NCBI GenBank assembly: GCA_016716905.1
Contig: JADJUS010000022.1
Location: 434,001-498,000 of the forward strand
From: Acidobacteriota bacterium
GTDB taxonomy: Bacteria > Acidobacteriota > Vicinamibacteria > Vicinamibacterales > SCN-69-37
Direction of reading: 5' to 3'
Length of the DNA stretch: 64,000 nt
This document shows, piece by piece, positions 29,865 through 39,235 of the stretch. The stretch's first letter is position 1. Every line of letters begins with the position of its first letter. The notes beneath the pieces are model-generated. The model was not told where the DNA came from, did not search any database, and saw only the letters and a list, made by a program, of their open reading frames with translations. The position numbers were made by a program, and so were the translations under genes.

Positions 29865-30001
29865 AGCGCTGAACGATCGACAGTCATCAGTCGAGCCTCG
29901 GGTAACGACACCAGCCTCACAAGCCGGAAATGGCCTGTGTTCCCAGCGGCCAGCTCTTCACCGCGGTGCCAAAACTGATGACTGTCCATCGTTCAAGCGC
30001 T
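29865..30001. repeat. Imperfect inverted repeat in the murD-ftsW junction
   Basis: The left arm 29865-29891 and right arm 29974-30001 are inverted copies differing by one mismatch and one single-base gap. The right arm lies inside murD and encodes its last residues (LNDGQSS); the loop contains the murD stop. In the RNA of the dcw transcript the arms could form a 27-base stem. Either a palindromic insertion that supplied the murD 3' end or an attenuator-like structure fits. Confidence 0.75.
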
Positions 30002-31352
30002 GCACTTCCTCCACAAACGCGCGCCCGCGCGCGCTGTAATCCGCGAACATGTCAAAACTCGAACACGCGGGCGCCAGCAGCACCGTGCCGCCCTCGGGCG
30101 CCATCGTGCGCGCCTGCCGCACCGCGTCACCCATCGTGGCCGCGTCCTGCACAGGTACGACGCCGGCCAGGGCGGCGCGTACCAGGGGTTGCGCTTCGCC
30201 AATCGCGACCACGCCGGCGCACTTCTGCGCCACCACGTCGCGCAGGTCCTCGAAGCGGCCGCCCTTGTGACGCCCGCCGAGAATCACCACCACTCCGGGC
30301 TCACAGCTGTCGATCGACTGGCGCGCCGACACGATGTTGGTGGCCTTTGAATCGTTGATGAACGTGATGCCGCCGATGACGGCCACACGTTCCAGTGCAT
30401 GCGCGAGTCCGTGGAAGCCCTCCACGGCCCGATGCATGGCGTCGGGCGGCACACCGGCCAGGCACGCCACCGCGGCTGCGGCCAGCACGTCGCTCAACAG
30501 GTGTCGCCCGGGCAGCTTGACGGCGCCAAGCGGCAGCAGGGGCGCGCTGATGCCGCCCGACCGTCGCACGATCACGCCCTGCTCCACCGTCACGCCATCC
30601 ACCAGGGTGCCGTCGAGCGAATAGTCGAAGCGCCTCGCCCTGGCGCCGCGCGCGAGCGCCACCGCCGCCGGGTCGTCGGCGTTGACCACCGCCCAATCCG
30701 CCCCGGTCTGATTCATGAAGATGCGGGCCTTGGCGGCCGCGTACGCTTCGAAGGTGCCGTGCCGATCGATGTGATCAGGCGAGAGGTTGAGCAACACGGC
30801 GATCCACGGGTGGAACGTGTCGATCGCGCTCAGCTGAAAGCTGCTGACTTCCACCACATGATGGGTGGCCGGTGTGGACGCGGCCACTTGTGCGCCCAGC
30901 GCGTCGCCGATATTGCCACCGGCCGGCGCGTCCAGGCCGCCTTCGGTCAACATGCGCGAGGTCAGGGTGGTGGTCGTGGACTTGCCCTTGGTGCCGGTAA
31001 TCGCAATCACCGGTCCCAGGAGCCAGCGCGACGCCAGCTCGAGTTCCCCGATGATCGGCACGCCGGCCTGCCTGGCCTGCTCGAAGGCGGGCTGCTCGAG
31101 CGGCACGCCTGGGCTCACCACCAGCAGCTGCGCCTGCAGGAACTGATCGCGTGTATGCGGCCCAAGCTCCAGACGCACACCACGCGTACGCAGATCTTCT
31201 GCGCGAGACTCGTCGGCCAGCTGCGGCGCGGAGTCAGCCAGGGTCACGCGCGCGCCTTTAGACTGCAGCAGGTCCACGGCGGCCAGCCCGCTGCGCGCGG
31301 CTCCCACCACCGTGACGTTGAGATTCCTGACGCTGAAGTCCATGGGCATCAC
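29958..31352 (-). CDS. murD: UDP-N-acetylmuramoyl-L-alanine--D-glutamate ligase
   Basis: 464 residues. It adds D-Glu to UDP-MurNAc-L-Ala. It opens with LNVTVVGAARSGLAAVDLL, has the ATP loop ITGTKGKSTTTTL near residue 114, NLSPDHIDRHGTFEAYAAAK near 190 and the C-domain NDSKATNIVSAR near 328. Three in-frame starts (GTG 31352, ATG 31349, ATG 31343) lie together. GTG 31352 overlaps the mraY stop as GTGA, matching the coupling style of the cluster. The last about 10 residues are encoded by an inverted-repeat arm and may not be native. Confidence 0.95.
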   Translation of the reverse strand: MMPMDFSVRNLNVTVVGAARSGLAAVDLLQSKGARVTLADSAPQLADESRAEDLRTRGVRLELGPHTRDQFLQAQLLVVSPGVPLEQPAFEQARQAGVPIIGELELASRWLLGPVIAITGTKGKSTTTTLTSRMLTEGGLDAPAGGNIGDALGAQVAASTPATHHVVEVSSFQLSAIDTFHPWIAVLLNLSPDHIDRHGTFEAYAAAKARIFMNQTGADWAVVNADDPAAVALARGARARRFDYSLDGTLVDGVTVEQGVIVRRSGGISAPLLPLGAVKLPGRHLLSDVLAAAAVACLAGVPPDAMHRAVEGFHGLAHALERVAVIGGITFINDSKATNIVSARQSIDSCEPGVVVILGGRHKGGRFEDLRDVVAQKCAGVVAIGEAQPLVRAALAGVVPVQDAATMGDAVRQARTMAPEGGTVLLAPACSSFDMFADYSARGRAFVEEVQRLNDGQSSVLAPR

Positions 31353-32428
31353 CTGAGCTTCAGCGTGGTGAGACTGAGCAGGGCGAAGATGATCGCGAGA
31401 ATCAGGAATCGCGTGATCACCTTCGGTTCCGCCCAGCCGATGAGTTCGAAGTGATGATGCAGCGGTGCCATCTTGAAGATGCGCTTGCCGCGCAGCTTGA
31501 ACGACCCCACCTGCAGAATGACCGACAGTCCCTCAAGCACGAAGACGCCGCCCACGATCGGGAGCAGCAGTTCCTGTTTGATGAGCAACGCCACCGTGCC
31601 CAGGGCCCCACCCAGGGCGAGTGACCCGACATCGCCCATGAAAATGTCTGCGGGGTGCGAGTTCCACCAGAGGAACCCCAGGCTGGCGCCGACCAGAGTG
31701 CCGCAAAAGATCGTCAGCTCCGCAGCCGGGGCCGACGGCGCGATGAGCAGATAGTCGGCGATGGCGCGATGGCCGGTCACGTAGGTCAGCGCGGTGAATG
31801 TGGCCGCCGACACGGCAAACGTGGAAATCGCCAGGCCGTCGAGCCCGTCCGTCAGGTTCACCGTGTTCGACGAACTGACAAGCACCAGCATGGCAAACGG
31901 CACATACCACCAGCCGAAGTCAGGCACCCACTCCTTGAAGAACGGGATCATCAGGCGCGTGTGGTACTGCGCGGGATTCCCATCGGCCAGGGCAATTAAC
32001 GCCCCGCCAACGGCCAGCCCCACCACGACCTGCGCCAGCAGCTTGTAGCGCGCGAACAATCCGTGATGGCTGCGGCGCGCCACCTTCAGGTAGTCGTCCA
32101 GAAACCCGATCGCGCCAAAGGCCGCCGTGGCCAGCACCGCGATCCACACGTAGGCGTTGGTCAGATCCGCCCAGAGCAGCGTGGGCACAAACACGGCCGT
32201 CAGAATGAGCAGGCCGCCCATCGTCGGTGTGCCCGACTTGGCCTGGTGGCTCGCCGGGCCATCTTGTCGGACCACCTGCCCCACCTGGAACGCACGCAGC
32301 CGCCGGATCATCCACGGCCCAAGGAACAGGCCGATCGCAAACGCCGTCAGGCTCGCGGCCGCCGTGCGGAACGTGATGTAGCGCGCGATGTTGAGGCCAA
32401 GCCATTCATAGAGGAGGTGGTACAGCAT
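31349..32428 (-). CDS. mraY: Phospho-N-acetylmuramoyl-pentapeptide transferase
   Basis: 359 residues, ten transmembrane helices. It makes lipid I from UDP-MurNAc-pentapeptide and undecaprenyl phosphate. Signatures: GTPTMGGLLIL near residue 65, the double-Asp FLDDYLKVARRSHHG near 108, NTVNLTDGLDGLA near 189 with the catalytic Asp region, and PLHHHFELIGW near 324. Length equals the family norm. Its start codon overlaps the murF stop by one base (TGATG). Confidence 0.97.
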   Translation of the reverse strand: MLYHLLYEWLGLNIARYITFRTAAASLTAFAIGLFLGPWMIRRLRAFQVGQVVRQDGPASHQAKSGTPTMGGLLILTAVFVPTLLWADLTNAYVWIAVLATAAFGAIGFLDDYLKVARRSHHGLFARYKLLAQVVVGLAVGGALIALADGNPAQYHTRLMIPFFKEWVPDFGWWYVPFAMLVLVSSSNTVNLTDGLDGLAISTFAVSAATFTALTYVTGHRAIADYLLIAPSAPAAELTIFCGTLVGASLGFLWWNSHPADIFMGDVGSLALGGALGTVALLIKQELLLPIVGGVFVLEGLSVILQVGSFKLRGKRIFKMAPLHHHFELIGWAEPKVITRFLILAIIFALLSLTTLKLR

Positions 32429-33855
32429 CAGGCCACCTCCGCCAGTCGGTTCGAGACAAGTTCGGTGTGTGTGCCGCGCGAACCCTTGACGAGCACCAGG
32501 TCGCCGGCACGAACGATCTCGGAAACGGCCCCGGCAGCCGTCCCGCTGTCGGCGAAGCGGAACAACTGCGAGGCGGTCATGCCGGCCTCACAAGCGCCGT
32601 CGATCAAACCATCAGCGGCTGGCCCGCCGATGGCGACGAGCACATCAATGCCGGCAGCGCCGGCCGCGCGGCCGCACGCCGTGTGCAGCGCCAATGCCGC
32701 GTCGCCGAGTTCCCGCATCTCGCCAATCACGGCCACTCGTCGCCCGGTCGTCGCCGTGGCCGCAAGCGTCGCCAGCATGGCGGTGACCGCCGCAGGACTG
32801 GCGTTATACGAATCGTCCACCAGACGCACACCAGACGCGAGGTCACGCACCGCGCCGCGCTGGCGCAGCGCCTTGAGACCCGAGGCCGCGCGCGCCACGT
32901 CGGCCGGGGGCACGCCCAACTCCAACGCCACGGTGGCCGCCGCCAGCACATTCAGCACATTCGCGCGTCCGGCCAGGGCAAGCTCAAGCGAAAGTGCTCC
33001 CCACGGCGTAGTCACGGATGTCCGCGTCCCGTCAAAGCCGCGGTCCTCGAACTGCGCCGCACGGACGTCTGCATCTGCCTGAAAGCCGAATGTCCGCACG
33101 GTGGCCGGGCATCGCGACACGTGCTGCATCACCCGCGCATCGTCGGCATTCGCCACCACGATGGTGGCCGCGCCTGCGCCCTCCAGAAGTTCGGCCTTGG
33201 CGTCCGCGATCGCATCGGCCGAACCAAAGTGCCCGATGTGGGCATCGCCGACGTTGGTCCACACCCGAACGTCGGGCTCAGCCAGCGCCACGAGCGTGCT
33301 GATTTCGCCCGCGTGATTCATCCCGAGTTCTACGACGCCCACGTCGGCGCCATGCCGGAGTTCCAACAGCGACAGCGGCAAGCCGATGTGGTTGTTGAGA
33401 TTGCCCACGCTGCTGAACACGCGGTACCGCGGCGCCAGACATGCCGCGGTGGCTTCCTTCGTCGTCGTCTTCCCCGCGCTGCCCGTGATGGCCACCACGC
33501 GCGCGTGTGAACGCCGGCGCACTTCGTGCCCAAGGCGCTGCAATGCCACCAGTGGATCGGAGACGACGATGACGGCCGCGTGGGTGACGATGACGGGCGG
33601 TACTGCCACCAGCACGCCGGCCACACCCTTCGCGATGGCATCTGGCAGGAACGTGTGACCGTCAAACGTGGGCCCGCTCAGCGCTATGAAGAGCGTGCCT
33701 GCCCCGCGTGCGGACGCGGGCACCGGCATCAACGTGCGGCTATCGGTGGAGATCGCATCAAAAACGCGGCCGGGATCACCGGAAATCAACTGCCCTCCGG
33801 TGGCCTCAGCCACAAGACCGGCTGTCAACAGGAACGCGCTCACAACGTCACTCAC
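32428..33855 (-). CDS. murF: UDP-N-acetylmuramoyl-tripeptide--D-alanyl-D-alanine ligase
   Basis: 475 residues. It adds D-Ala-D-Ala to the UDP-MurNAc-tripeptide. The N-terminal UDP-binding domain includes ISTDSRTLMPVPASARG. The ATP loop is VAITGSAGKTTTKEA near residue 120, with ELGMNHAGEIS near 171 and DDSYNASPAAVTAML near 347. It overlaps murE by 4 bases upstream and mraY by 1 base downstream. Confidence 0.95.
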   Translation of the reverse strand: MSDVVSAFLLTAGLVAEATGGQLISGDPGRVFDAISTDSRTLMPVPASARGAGTLFIALSGPTFDGHTFLPDAIAKGVAGVLVAVPPVIVTHAAVIVVSDPLVALQRLGHEVRRRSHARVVAITGSAGKTTTKEATAACLAPRYRVFSSVGNLNNHIGLPLSLLELRHGADVGVVELGMNHAGEISTLVALAEPDVRVWTNVGDAHIGHFGSADAIADAKAELLEGAGAATIVVANADDARVMQHVSRCPATVRTFGFQADADVRAAQFEDRGFDGTRTSVTTPWGALSLELALAGRANVLNVLAAATVALELGVPPADVARAASGLKALRQRGAVRDLASGVRLVDDSYNASPAAVTAMLATLAATATTGRRVAVIGEMRELGDAALALHTACGRAAGAAGIDVLVAIGGPAADGLIDGACEAGMTASQLFRFADSGTAAGAVSEIVRAGDLVLVKGSRGTHTELVSNRLAEVA

Positions 33856-35384
33856 ACGCCTGACGCCACTCGGCGCTGGGAAAGGGCCACTCGCGCGACC
33901 TCGACATCGTCAAACGGCAACGTCCGGTCGCCAATCACCTGATACTTTTCGTGTCCCTTGCCGGCAATCAGCACGACGTCGCCCGCACGTGATGCGCGGA
34001 TGGCCTGCTCGATGGCGATGCGGCGGTCCTGATGTACCAGCAGGTGGGTGCCGGCGCGTTTGGGCGCGCCCGTGTCACTCGGCGGCACGATGCCGCGTTT
34101 GATTTCGTCGATGATGCGCTCGGGATCTTCGGAACGCGGGTTGTCGGACGTCAGCACCACGACGTCGCTGAGGCGGGCAGCCACGGCACCCATCAACGGA
34201 CGCTTCGAGCGGTCGCGATCGCCGCCGCAGCCAAAGACAGTGATGAGCCGGCCGTGGGTCAGGGGCCGCGCGGTCTCGAGCAGGTTCTTCAGCGCGTCGT
34301 CGGTGTGGGCATAGTCCACAACGACGCGCACATCATCATCGGCGCCCGACACGACCTGAAAGCGGCCAGGCACGCCGTCGAGCTGCGCGAGTCCTTCTTC
34401 GATGGCGCGCGCCGGGATGTCGAGGGCGAGCGCGCACGCGACCACGCCGAGGATATTGGATACGTTGGGCCAGCCCACCAGACGCGAGCGCACCGAGAGG
34501 CGTTCGTTCGCGGTCACCACATCAAACACGAGGCCGTCGAGCGTGGACTGCACAGACTCAGGACGCACGTCGGCTGCGCGGTTGACGCCAAACGTGATGG
34601 CGCGCGGCAGAGAGGCGGCCAATTCGGCGCCGCGCGGGTCGTCGAGGTTGATGGCCGCCGGCGCGCCGGCGGGCAACAAATCAAACAACCGGCGCTTGGC
34701 CTCGAAGTACTGCGCCATGTCGCCGTGGAAATCGAGATGATCGCGGGTGAGATTCGTGAAGATGGCTGCCGCGAAACGCAGCGATGCCACGCGATGCAGC
34801 ACGAGCGCGTGTGATGACACTTCCATCGCGCAGGCACGGCAGCCACGCGTCACCATCTCGCGCAACAGGCGCTGCACTTCGTTCGATTCTGGCGTGGTGT
34901 GCGCAGCGTCTGTCTCGTCGCCAGGCACGGGTCCGGTGCGCACGCTCACCGTTCCGAGGCGTCCGCACGGAAACCCGGCCGCATCCATGACGGCCGCGAG
35001 GAGGTACGTGGTGGTGGTCTTGCCGTTGGTCCCAGTGACGCCGATCACTGTGAGCTGTTCACTGGGATGTTCGTAGACGATGGCCGACAGTTCCGCCAGC
35101 GCGAGGCGCGCATCGGCGGTGCGCAGCCACGGCACGCGCACGCCGTCAGGTGCCGGCGATTCTGCGACAACGGCCACCGCGCCCTGCGCGATGGCCTGCG
35201 CCGCGAACTGGGCGCCGTCCGACCGGCGGCCCGGCACGGCCACAAACACGGTACCCGGCACGACCGCGCGCGAATCATGCGCAATCGACGTGATCTCGGT
35301 GCCCAGGATCCCCGCGTGCGCGAGGAGCGACGACGCGTCCGCAGCGAGCAGACGCGAGGCCGCCACCAGGGCGCCGGCGGTCAT
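33852..35384 (-). CDS. murE: UDP-N-acetylmuramoyl-L-alanyl-D-glutamate--2,6-diaminopimelate ligase
   Basis: 510 residues. The ATP loop is VTGTNGKTTTTYLL near residue 115 and the central-domain signature is NLTRDHLDFHGDMAQYF near 208. In the C-domain, TSDNPRSEDPERI near 417 contains DNPR, the motif that marks meso-diaminopimelate-adding enzymes as opposed to lysine-adding ones. This predicts an mDAP-type peptidoglycan. Its start overlaps the ftsI stop by 4 bases. Confidence 0.95.
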   Translation of the reverse strand: MTAGALVAASRLLAADASSLLAHAGILGTEITSIAHDSRAVVPGTVFVAVPGRRSDGAQFAAQAIAQGAVAVVAESPAPDGVRVPWLRTADARLALAELSAIVYEHPSEQLTVIGVTGTNGKTTTTYLLAAVMDAAGFPCGRLGTVSVRTGPVPGDETDAAHTTPESNEVQRLLREMVTRGCRACAMEVSSHALVLHRVASLRFAAAIFTNLTRDHLDFHGDMAQYFEAKRRLFDLLPAGAPAAINLDDPRGAELAASLPRAITFGVNRAADVRPESVQSTLDGLVFDVVTANERLSVRSRLVGWPNVSNILGVVACALALDIPARAIEEGLAQLDGVPGRFQVVSGADDDVRVVVDYAHTDDALKNLLETARPLTHGRLITVFGCGGDRDRSKRPLMGAVAARLSDVVVLTSDNPRSEDPERIIDEIKRGIVPPSDTGAPKRAGTHLLVHQDRRIAIEQAIRASRAGDVVLIAGKGHEKYQVIGDRTLPFDDVEVARVALSQRRVASGV

Positions 35385-37483
35385 TGGCCTCCTCCGCCGG
35401 CAGGCACCGCGACGACGGGCCTGGCGAGGCGCAGTTGCAGGATGGCCGTATCACCGGCTTCCACCGGCATCCCGGCCTCGGGATACTGCGACGCGACCAT
35501 GCCGTTGCCGGCGATCTGCACCGTCAAGCCGGCCTTCGTCAGGACGCGCGTGGCTTCCCTGGCGCTGAGGTTCAGCAGTGAGGGCATGACCACCTGGCCG
35601 CCGTTGGTGTAGGCCACGTGCTCGATCGTCGGATTCGTGTTGACGGGCCGCGCAGCGAGCGTGGCGTCGGCCGAGATGATCACCGGCGCGACGGGGTTAA
35701 TCGTCGCGGGCACGCCGAGATGACGCAGAGAAGCCGAGGCGATCTTCTGGAAGACCGGCGCGGCCACAGCACCACCGTAGTACGCGCCATTGCGCGGCTG
35801 GTCGATCATGACGATGATGGCAAGCGCCGGCCGGCGCGACGGGACGAAGCCGACAAACGATCCGTAGTGCGCGGAGTCGGAGTAGACCTTGTTGATGAGC
35901 TTCTGCGCGGTGCCGGTCTTGCCGGCAACCTGGTAGCCCGGAATCAAGGCCGCAGTGCCGGTGCCGCGTTCAACGACCGCTTCCATGATGGTGGTGAGCG
36001 TGGCGGCAGTGGCCGGTAGGACGGCCGAGCGAACGGGCACTGGTGCGATGGCCTCGCGTTTGCCGTCGCGGATGATCGCGCGGACCATGTGCGGCTGAAA
36101 CAACGTGCCGCCGTTGGCCACGGCCGCCACGGCGTTGACCATCTGCAGGGGCGTCACACTCACCTGGTATCCCATGGAGACCGATGCCAGCGCACCGGCG
36201 TTCAGCGTCTCAGGCGCCCACACTTTGCCGGCGGTAGCCCCGCGGAAATCCTTCGACAACACTTCGCCAAACCCGAAACGCCGCACATACCGGTTGAGCC
36301 GTTCGGCGCCAATCATCCAGCCGGCCTTGATCGCGCCGACGTTGCTCGACTTCACAATCACGTCCTCAAACGTGAGCACCCCATAGCGATGTGTGTCGGG
36401 CACGACGCGGCCCTTGCTCACCAGAATGCTGCCGGCCGAAACATCGATGAGATCCGTGGTGGCAAGGACGCCTTCTTCAATCGCGGCAGCCGCGGTCACG
36501 ATCTTGAACGTGGACCCGGGCTCGTAGATGTCTTCCACCGCGCGGTTGCGACGTTGCTCGCCGGTCACCGATCCGGGATCGTTGGCATTAAAGGTCGGGT
36601 AGGTCGCCGACGCCAGGATCTCGCCCGTCATCGGATCCATGACGATGGCCGTGCCGGACACGGCGTTCTGGGCCAGGACTCCGGCTTTGATTTCGCGTTC
36701 GGCGATGTGCTGGATGGTTTGATCGATCGTCAGCTCGATGGCGGCGCCCGCCGTGGGCGCGAGTTGCACCTGCCGATCCACCGAGCGCTGGTGCGCGTCG
36801 TTGATGCGCAGCACCTTGCCGGCCTTGCCGCGAATGTCTTTGTCGAATGCCAGCTCGATGCCGGCCAGGCCGACGTTGTCGCGATCCACAAACCCAAGCA
36901 CGTTCGCTGCCAGTTCTTTTTTCGGATAGTAGCGTTTGGTTTCGCTCTCAAGGCGCACGCCGGCCAGTTCGAGCGCCATCACTCGTCGCGCCACGTTTGG
37001 CGACACGCCGCGCCGGACGTTGTGAAACGACTTCGGCTTGCTCAACTGGGCGGTGAGGTCCGCGACCTCTTTAGCCGAACAGTCGCCGAGGGCCGCGCAT
37101 AGCGCCTTGGCGGTGGCGGCCTTGTCTTTGACCGCGCGGGGATTCGCCACTACGGTGTCCGCATCCACGGAATACGCCAGCACTTCGCCGTTGCGGTCCA
37201 GAATCTCCGCGCGTTTGGGCGCCAGCACTTCGATGTCCAGTTGCTGCTTGTTGGCCTTGGTGAGGTACGCCTCATGACGGGCGACCTGGAGGTAGGCCAG
37301 ACGCGCCTCAATCCCAGCCGTCCACACCGCGAGTACCGTGCCCACGATCAGGAGGCGACGCCGGTAGGCCCTGCGCCACGTGGCTTCAAATGTTTCGTCG
37401 GGGCGGTCGTTGACGAGCAGCGGGTCCAGAGCCTCGCGTGACAGGGCCGGCCGGCGCTGTTGATCCTGTTCCTGTCCCATCAT
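35381..37483 (-). CDS. ftsI: Septal transpeptidase FtsI/PBP3 with a C-terminal PASTA domain
   Basis: 700 residues, ATG at 37483 with AGGGAGGGG upstream. A cytoplasmic N-terminus with a transmembrane helix (residues about 38-58) precedes the PBP dimerisation domain. The transpeptidase domain has all three active-site motifs: STFK near residue 312 (nucleophile Ser), SSN near 369 and KTGTAQ near 520. A PASTA domain occupies about 625-690 (VVMPSLLNLSAREATRVLTK), making it longer than the E. coli enzyme and closer to SpoVD/PBP2X types. It cross-links septal peptidoglycan with FtsW. A 32-base gap separates it from ftsL. Confidence 0.95.
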   Translation of the reverse strand: MMGQEQDQQRRPALSREALDPLLVNDRPDETFEATWRRAYRRRLLIVGTVLAVWTAGIEARLAYLQVARHEAYLTKANKQQLDIEVLAPKRAEILDRNGEVLAYSVDADTVVANPRAVKDKAATAKALCAALGDCSAKEVADLTAQLSKPKSFHNVRRGVSPNVARRVMALELAGVRLESETKRYYPKKELAANVLGFVDRDNVGLAGIELAFDKDIRGKAGKVLRINDAHQRSVDRQVQLAPTAGAAIELTIDQTIQHIAEREIKAGVLAQNAVSGTAIVMDPMTGEILASATYPTFNANDPGSVTGEQRRNRAVEDIYEPGSTFKIVTAAAAIEEGVLATTDLIDVSAGSILVSKGRVVPDTHRYGVLTFEDVIVKSSNVGAIKAGWMIGAERLNRYVRRFGFGEVLSKDFRGATAGKVWAPETLNAGALASVSMGYQVSVTPLQMVNAVAAVANGGTLFQPHMVRAIIRDGKREAIAPVPVRSAVLPATAATLTTIMEAVVERGTGTAALIPGYQVAGKTGTAQKLINKVYSDSAHYGSFVGFVPSRRPALAIIVMIDQPRNGAYYGGAVAAPVFQKIASASLRHLGVPATINPVAPVIISADATLAARPVNTNPTIEHVAYTNGGQVVMPSLLNLSAREATRVLTKAGLTVQIAGNGMVASQYPEAGMPVEAGDTAILQLRLARPVVAVPAGGGGQ

Positions 37484-37515
37484 GCCCCTCCCTTGCCGCC
37501 GAAGACCGACCGTGC

Positions 37516-37905
37516 TTAACGCGCGCGGGCCACGATTGCCCGTGGGGCGGTCGCGGCATTGACCCGTTCGATCACCACGGCGCGGTCAACCGCCGGGTAC
37601 ACCATGCCGAGTTCTTCCATGGCGCGCCGTTCCACCAGTGCCGGTGCGCGAAGCGCGTCCAGTTCCAGTCGCAGGCGGCGATTGAGCCGCTCCTCCGCCT
37701 CCTGCTTGCCGAGCAGGACCTGCGTCTTGTAGCCGTGGTCAATCAGCAGGTACTGCTGTGAGGCCCAGAACAGCAACATGCCGACCACGGCCGCGGCCAG
37801 GAACACACCGCGCGCGAACTCGCGCCGCTGCTCGGGGTCCACGCTGCGGACAACGGGGTTGTTCCGGACGTCTTTTTTGATGGCGTATTCAACGTCGATA
37901 CTCAT
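37516..37905 (-). CDS. ftsL: FtsL-like divisome protein
   Basis: 129 residues. A short cytoplasmic N-terminus is followed by one transmembrane helix (GVFLAAAVVGMLLFWASQ, residues about 33-50) and a periplasmic coiled coil (KQEAEERLNRRLRLELDALR), then RRAMEELGMVYPA. The shape and the position between rsmH and ftsI identify it as FtsL even though sequence conservation in this family is low. It partners with FtsB and FtsQ in the FtsQLB complex. The ATG overlaps the rsmH stop as ATGA. Confidence 0.85.
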   Translation of the reverse strand: MSIDVEYAIKKDVRNNPVVRSVDPEQRREFARGVFLAAAVVGMLLFWASQQYLLIDHGYKTQVLLGKQEAEERLNRRLRLELDALRAPALVERRAMEELGMVYPAVDRAVVIERVNAATAPRAIVARAR

Positions 37906-38792
37906 GCGACCCTCTCCACCACCCGCATCCGGGCGCTGCGCGCCCGGGGATTACGTTCCGCTTCCTCGTCCGACGGCATCACCGGCCGGCGCGTCACCAC
38001 GCGCACCGCGCCGTCGCCCTCTGCCCCCAGGCGACGGAACGTGTGTTTCACCACGCGGTCTTCCAGCGAGTGAAATGCAATCACCACCACCCGGCCGCCC
38101 CGCGCCACCAACTGCGCCGCCGACTCCAGAAACGCCTCGAGGCCTTCGAGCTCGCGATTGGTCCAGATGCGCAGCGCCTGGAATGTCCGCGTCGCCGGAT
38201 CCAGCCGCTGCCACGTGCCGCCACCCGCCGCCCGCCGCACCACCGATGCCAGCGCCGCCGTTCCCGTCAACGCACCGGCATCGCGCGCTTCCACAATCGC
38301 CCGTGCCACCCGGCGAGACTTGCGCTCCTCGCCAAACTCGTAAATCACGTTCGCCAGCGTGGTTTCATCCACGTCAGCGAGCATGTCGGCCAGCGTCGGC
38401 CCCTCCGACCGGTTCATCCGCATGTCCAGCGGTCCGTCCTGTCGAAAACTGAACCCGCGCTCCGGTTCGTCGAGCTGCATCGACGACACCCCCAGATCCA
38501 CCAGCACCCCATCCACGTCGTCGCGACCGGCCTCGCGCGCCACCCGCGGCAACTCGCGATAGTCGGCATGCACGTAGACCACGCGATCCCCGTACTTCGC
38601 CAGCCGCTCCCGCGCGATCGCCAACGCATCGCGATCGCGGTCGATCCCGATCACCCGGCCCGCGCCCGCCTCGAGCAACGCCGCCGTGTGCCCCCCCAGC
38701 CCCAACGTGCAATCCACGTAACACCCGGCAGGCGCCGGAGACAGGTACGTCACGGCCTCGGCCACCAGGACCGGCTCGTGCGTGATCGTCAG
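37902..38792 (-). CDS. rsmH: 16S rRNA (cytosine-1402-N4)-methyltransferase RsmH, probable CTG start
   Basis: 296 residues if read from CTG 38792. The first canonical start (GTG 38765) would cut off HEPVLVAE, which corresponds to the conserved N-terminal HxPVLxxE segment of the family. CTG 38792 overlaps the mraZ stop as CTGA, has GGAG 8 bases upstream and yields MTITHEPVLVAEAVTYLSP. SAM-binding motifs are DCTLGLGGHTAALL, GIDRDRDAL and VLVDLGVSSMQLDEPERGFS; ALRIWTNREL and VVIAFHSLEDRVVK follow near the C-terminus. It methylates C1402 of 16S rRNA. It overlaps ftsL by 4 bases. Confidence 0.93.
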   Translation of the reverse strand: MTITHEPVLVAEAVTYLSPAPAGCYVDCTLGLGGHTAALLEAGAGRVIGIDRDRDALAIARERLAKYGDRVVYVHADYRELPRVAREAGRDDVDGVLVDLGVSSMQLDEPERGFSFRQDGPLDMRMNRSEGPTLADMLADVDETTLANVIYEFGEERKSRRVARAIVEARDAGALTGTAALASVVRRAAGGGTWQRLDPATRTFQALRIWTNRELEGLEAFLESAAQLVARGGRVVVIAFHSLEDRVVKHTFRRLGAEGDGAVRVVTRRPVMPSDEEAERNPRARSARMRVVERVA

Positions 38793-39229
38793 ATGCCGAA
38801 CTCCGCCAGCGCCGAAGCGTCGGCATCGGTGAACGGGTCACGCTCGAACTTCGCCAGCAGGCGCTCGTGGTTCCACACCTCGAGGTAATCCACCTGCCCC
38901 AGGACATCCACATCGCCCGACATCCCCGCGCTGTCGCGCAAGCGCGGCTGCAGGGAGACGCGGCCCTGGTTGTCAAACTCGCTGAGCTGTCCGTAGTAAT
39001 TGACGCGGTCGAGAAACTTCAGGCGCGCCGGATGCGTACTTGGCATGCGACGGAGGCGCTCTTCAACGCCAAGCCAGACCGGCATGGGGTAGATCCGCAC
39101 TGACTCCCCCGTCACACTCGTGAGGTAGAGGCCGGCGCCGTGCTGATCCTCCACGAGTGCCCGGAAGGCATTCGGAATTTTCAGACGCCCCTTGTCGTCA
39201 ATCTTGGCGGAATAATTTCCCCGAAGCAC
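38789..39229 (-). CDS. mraZ: Transcriptional regulator MraZ
   Basis: 146 residues, GTG start at 39229, first gene of the dcw cluster. It contains two AbrB-like swapped-hairpin halves: YSAKIDDKGRLKIPNAFR near residue 6 and SEFDNQGRVSLQPRLRD near 82, each with the DxxGR signature. MraZ forms ring oligomers that bind short repeats ahead of its own gene. Here three TGGA repeats with 10-base spacing lie directly upstream, and the one nearest the gene doubles as the ribosome-binding site. The stop overlaps the rsmH CTG. Confidence 0.95.
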   Translation of the reverse strand: MLRGNYSAKIDDKGRLKIPNAFRALVEDQHGAGLYLTSVTGESVRIYPMPVWLGVEERLRRMPSTHPARLKFLDRVNYYGQLSEFDNQGRVSLQPRLRDSAGMSGDVDVLGQVDYLEVWNHERLLAKFERDPFTDADASALAEFGI

Positions 39230-39235
39230 CTTTTA

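Noticed and set aside
22738..39229. murB and ddl expected within the dcw cluster
   Set aside because: No gene in the cluster has MurB or Ddl features; they must be elsewhere in the genome, which is common enough not to count as an anomaly.
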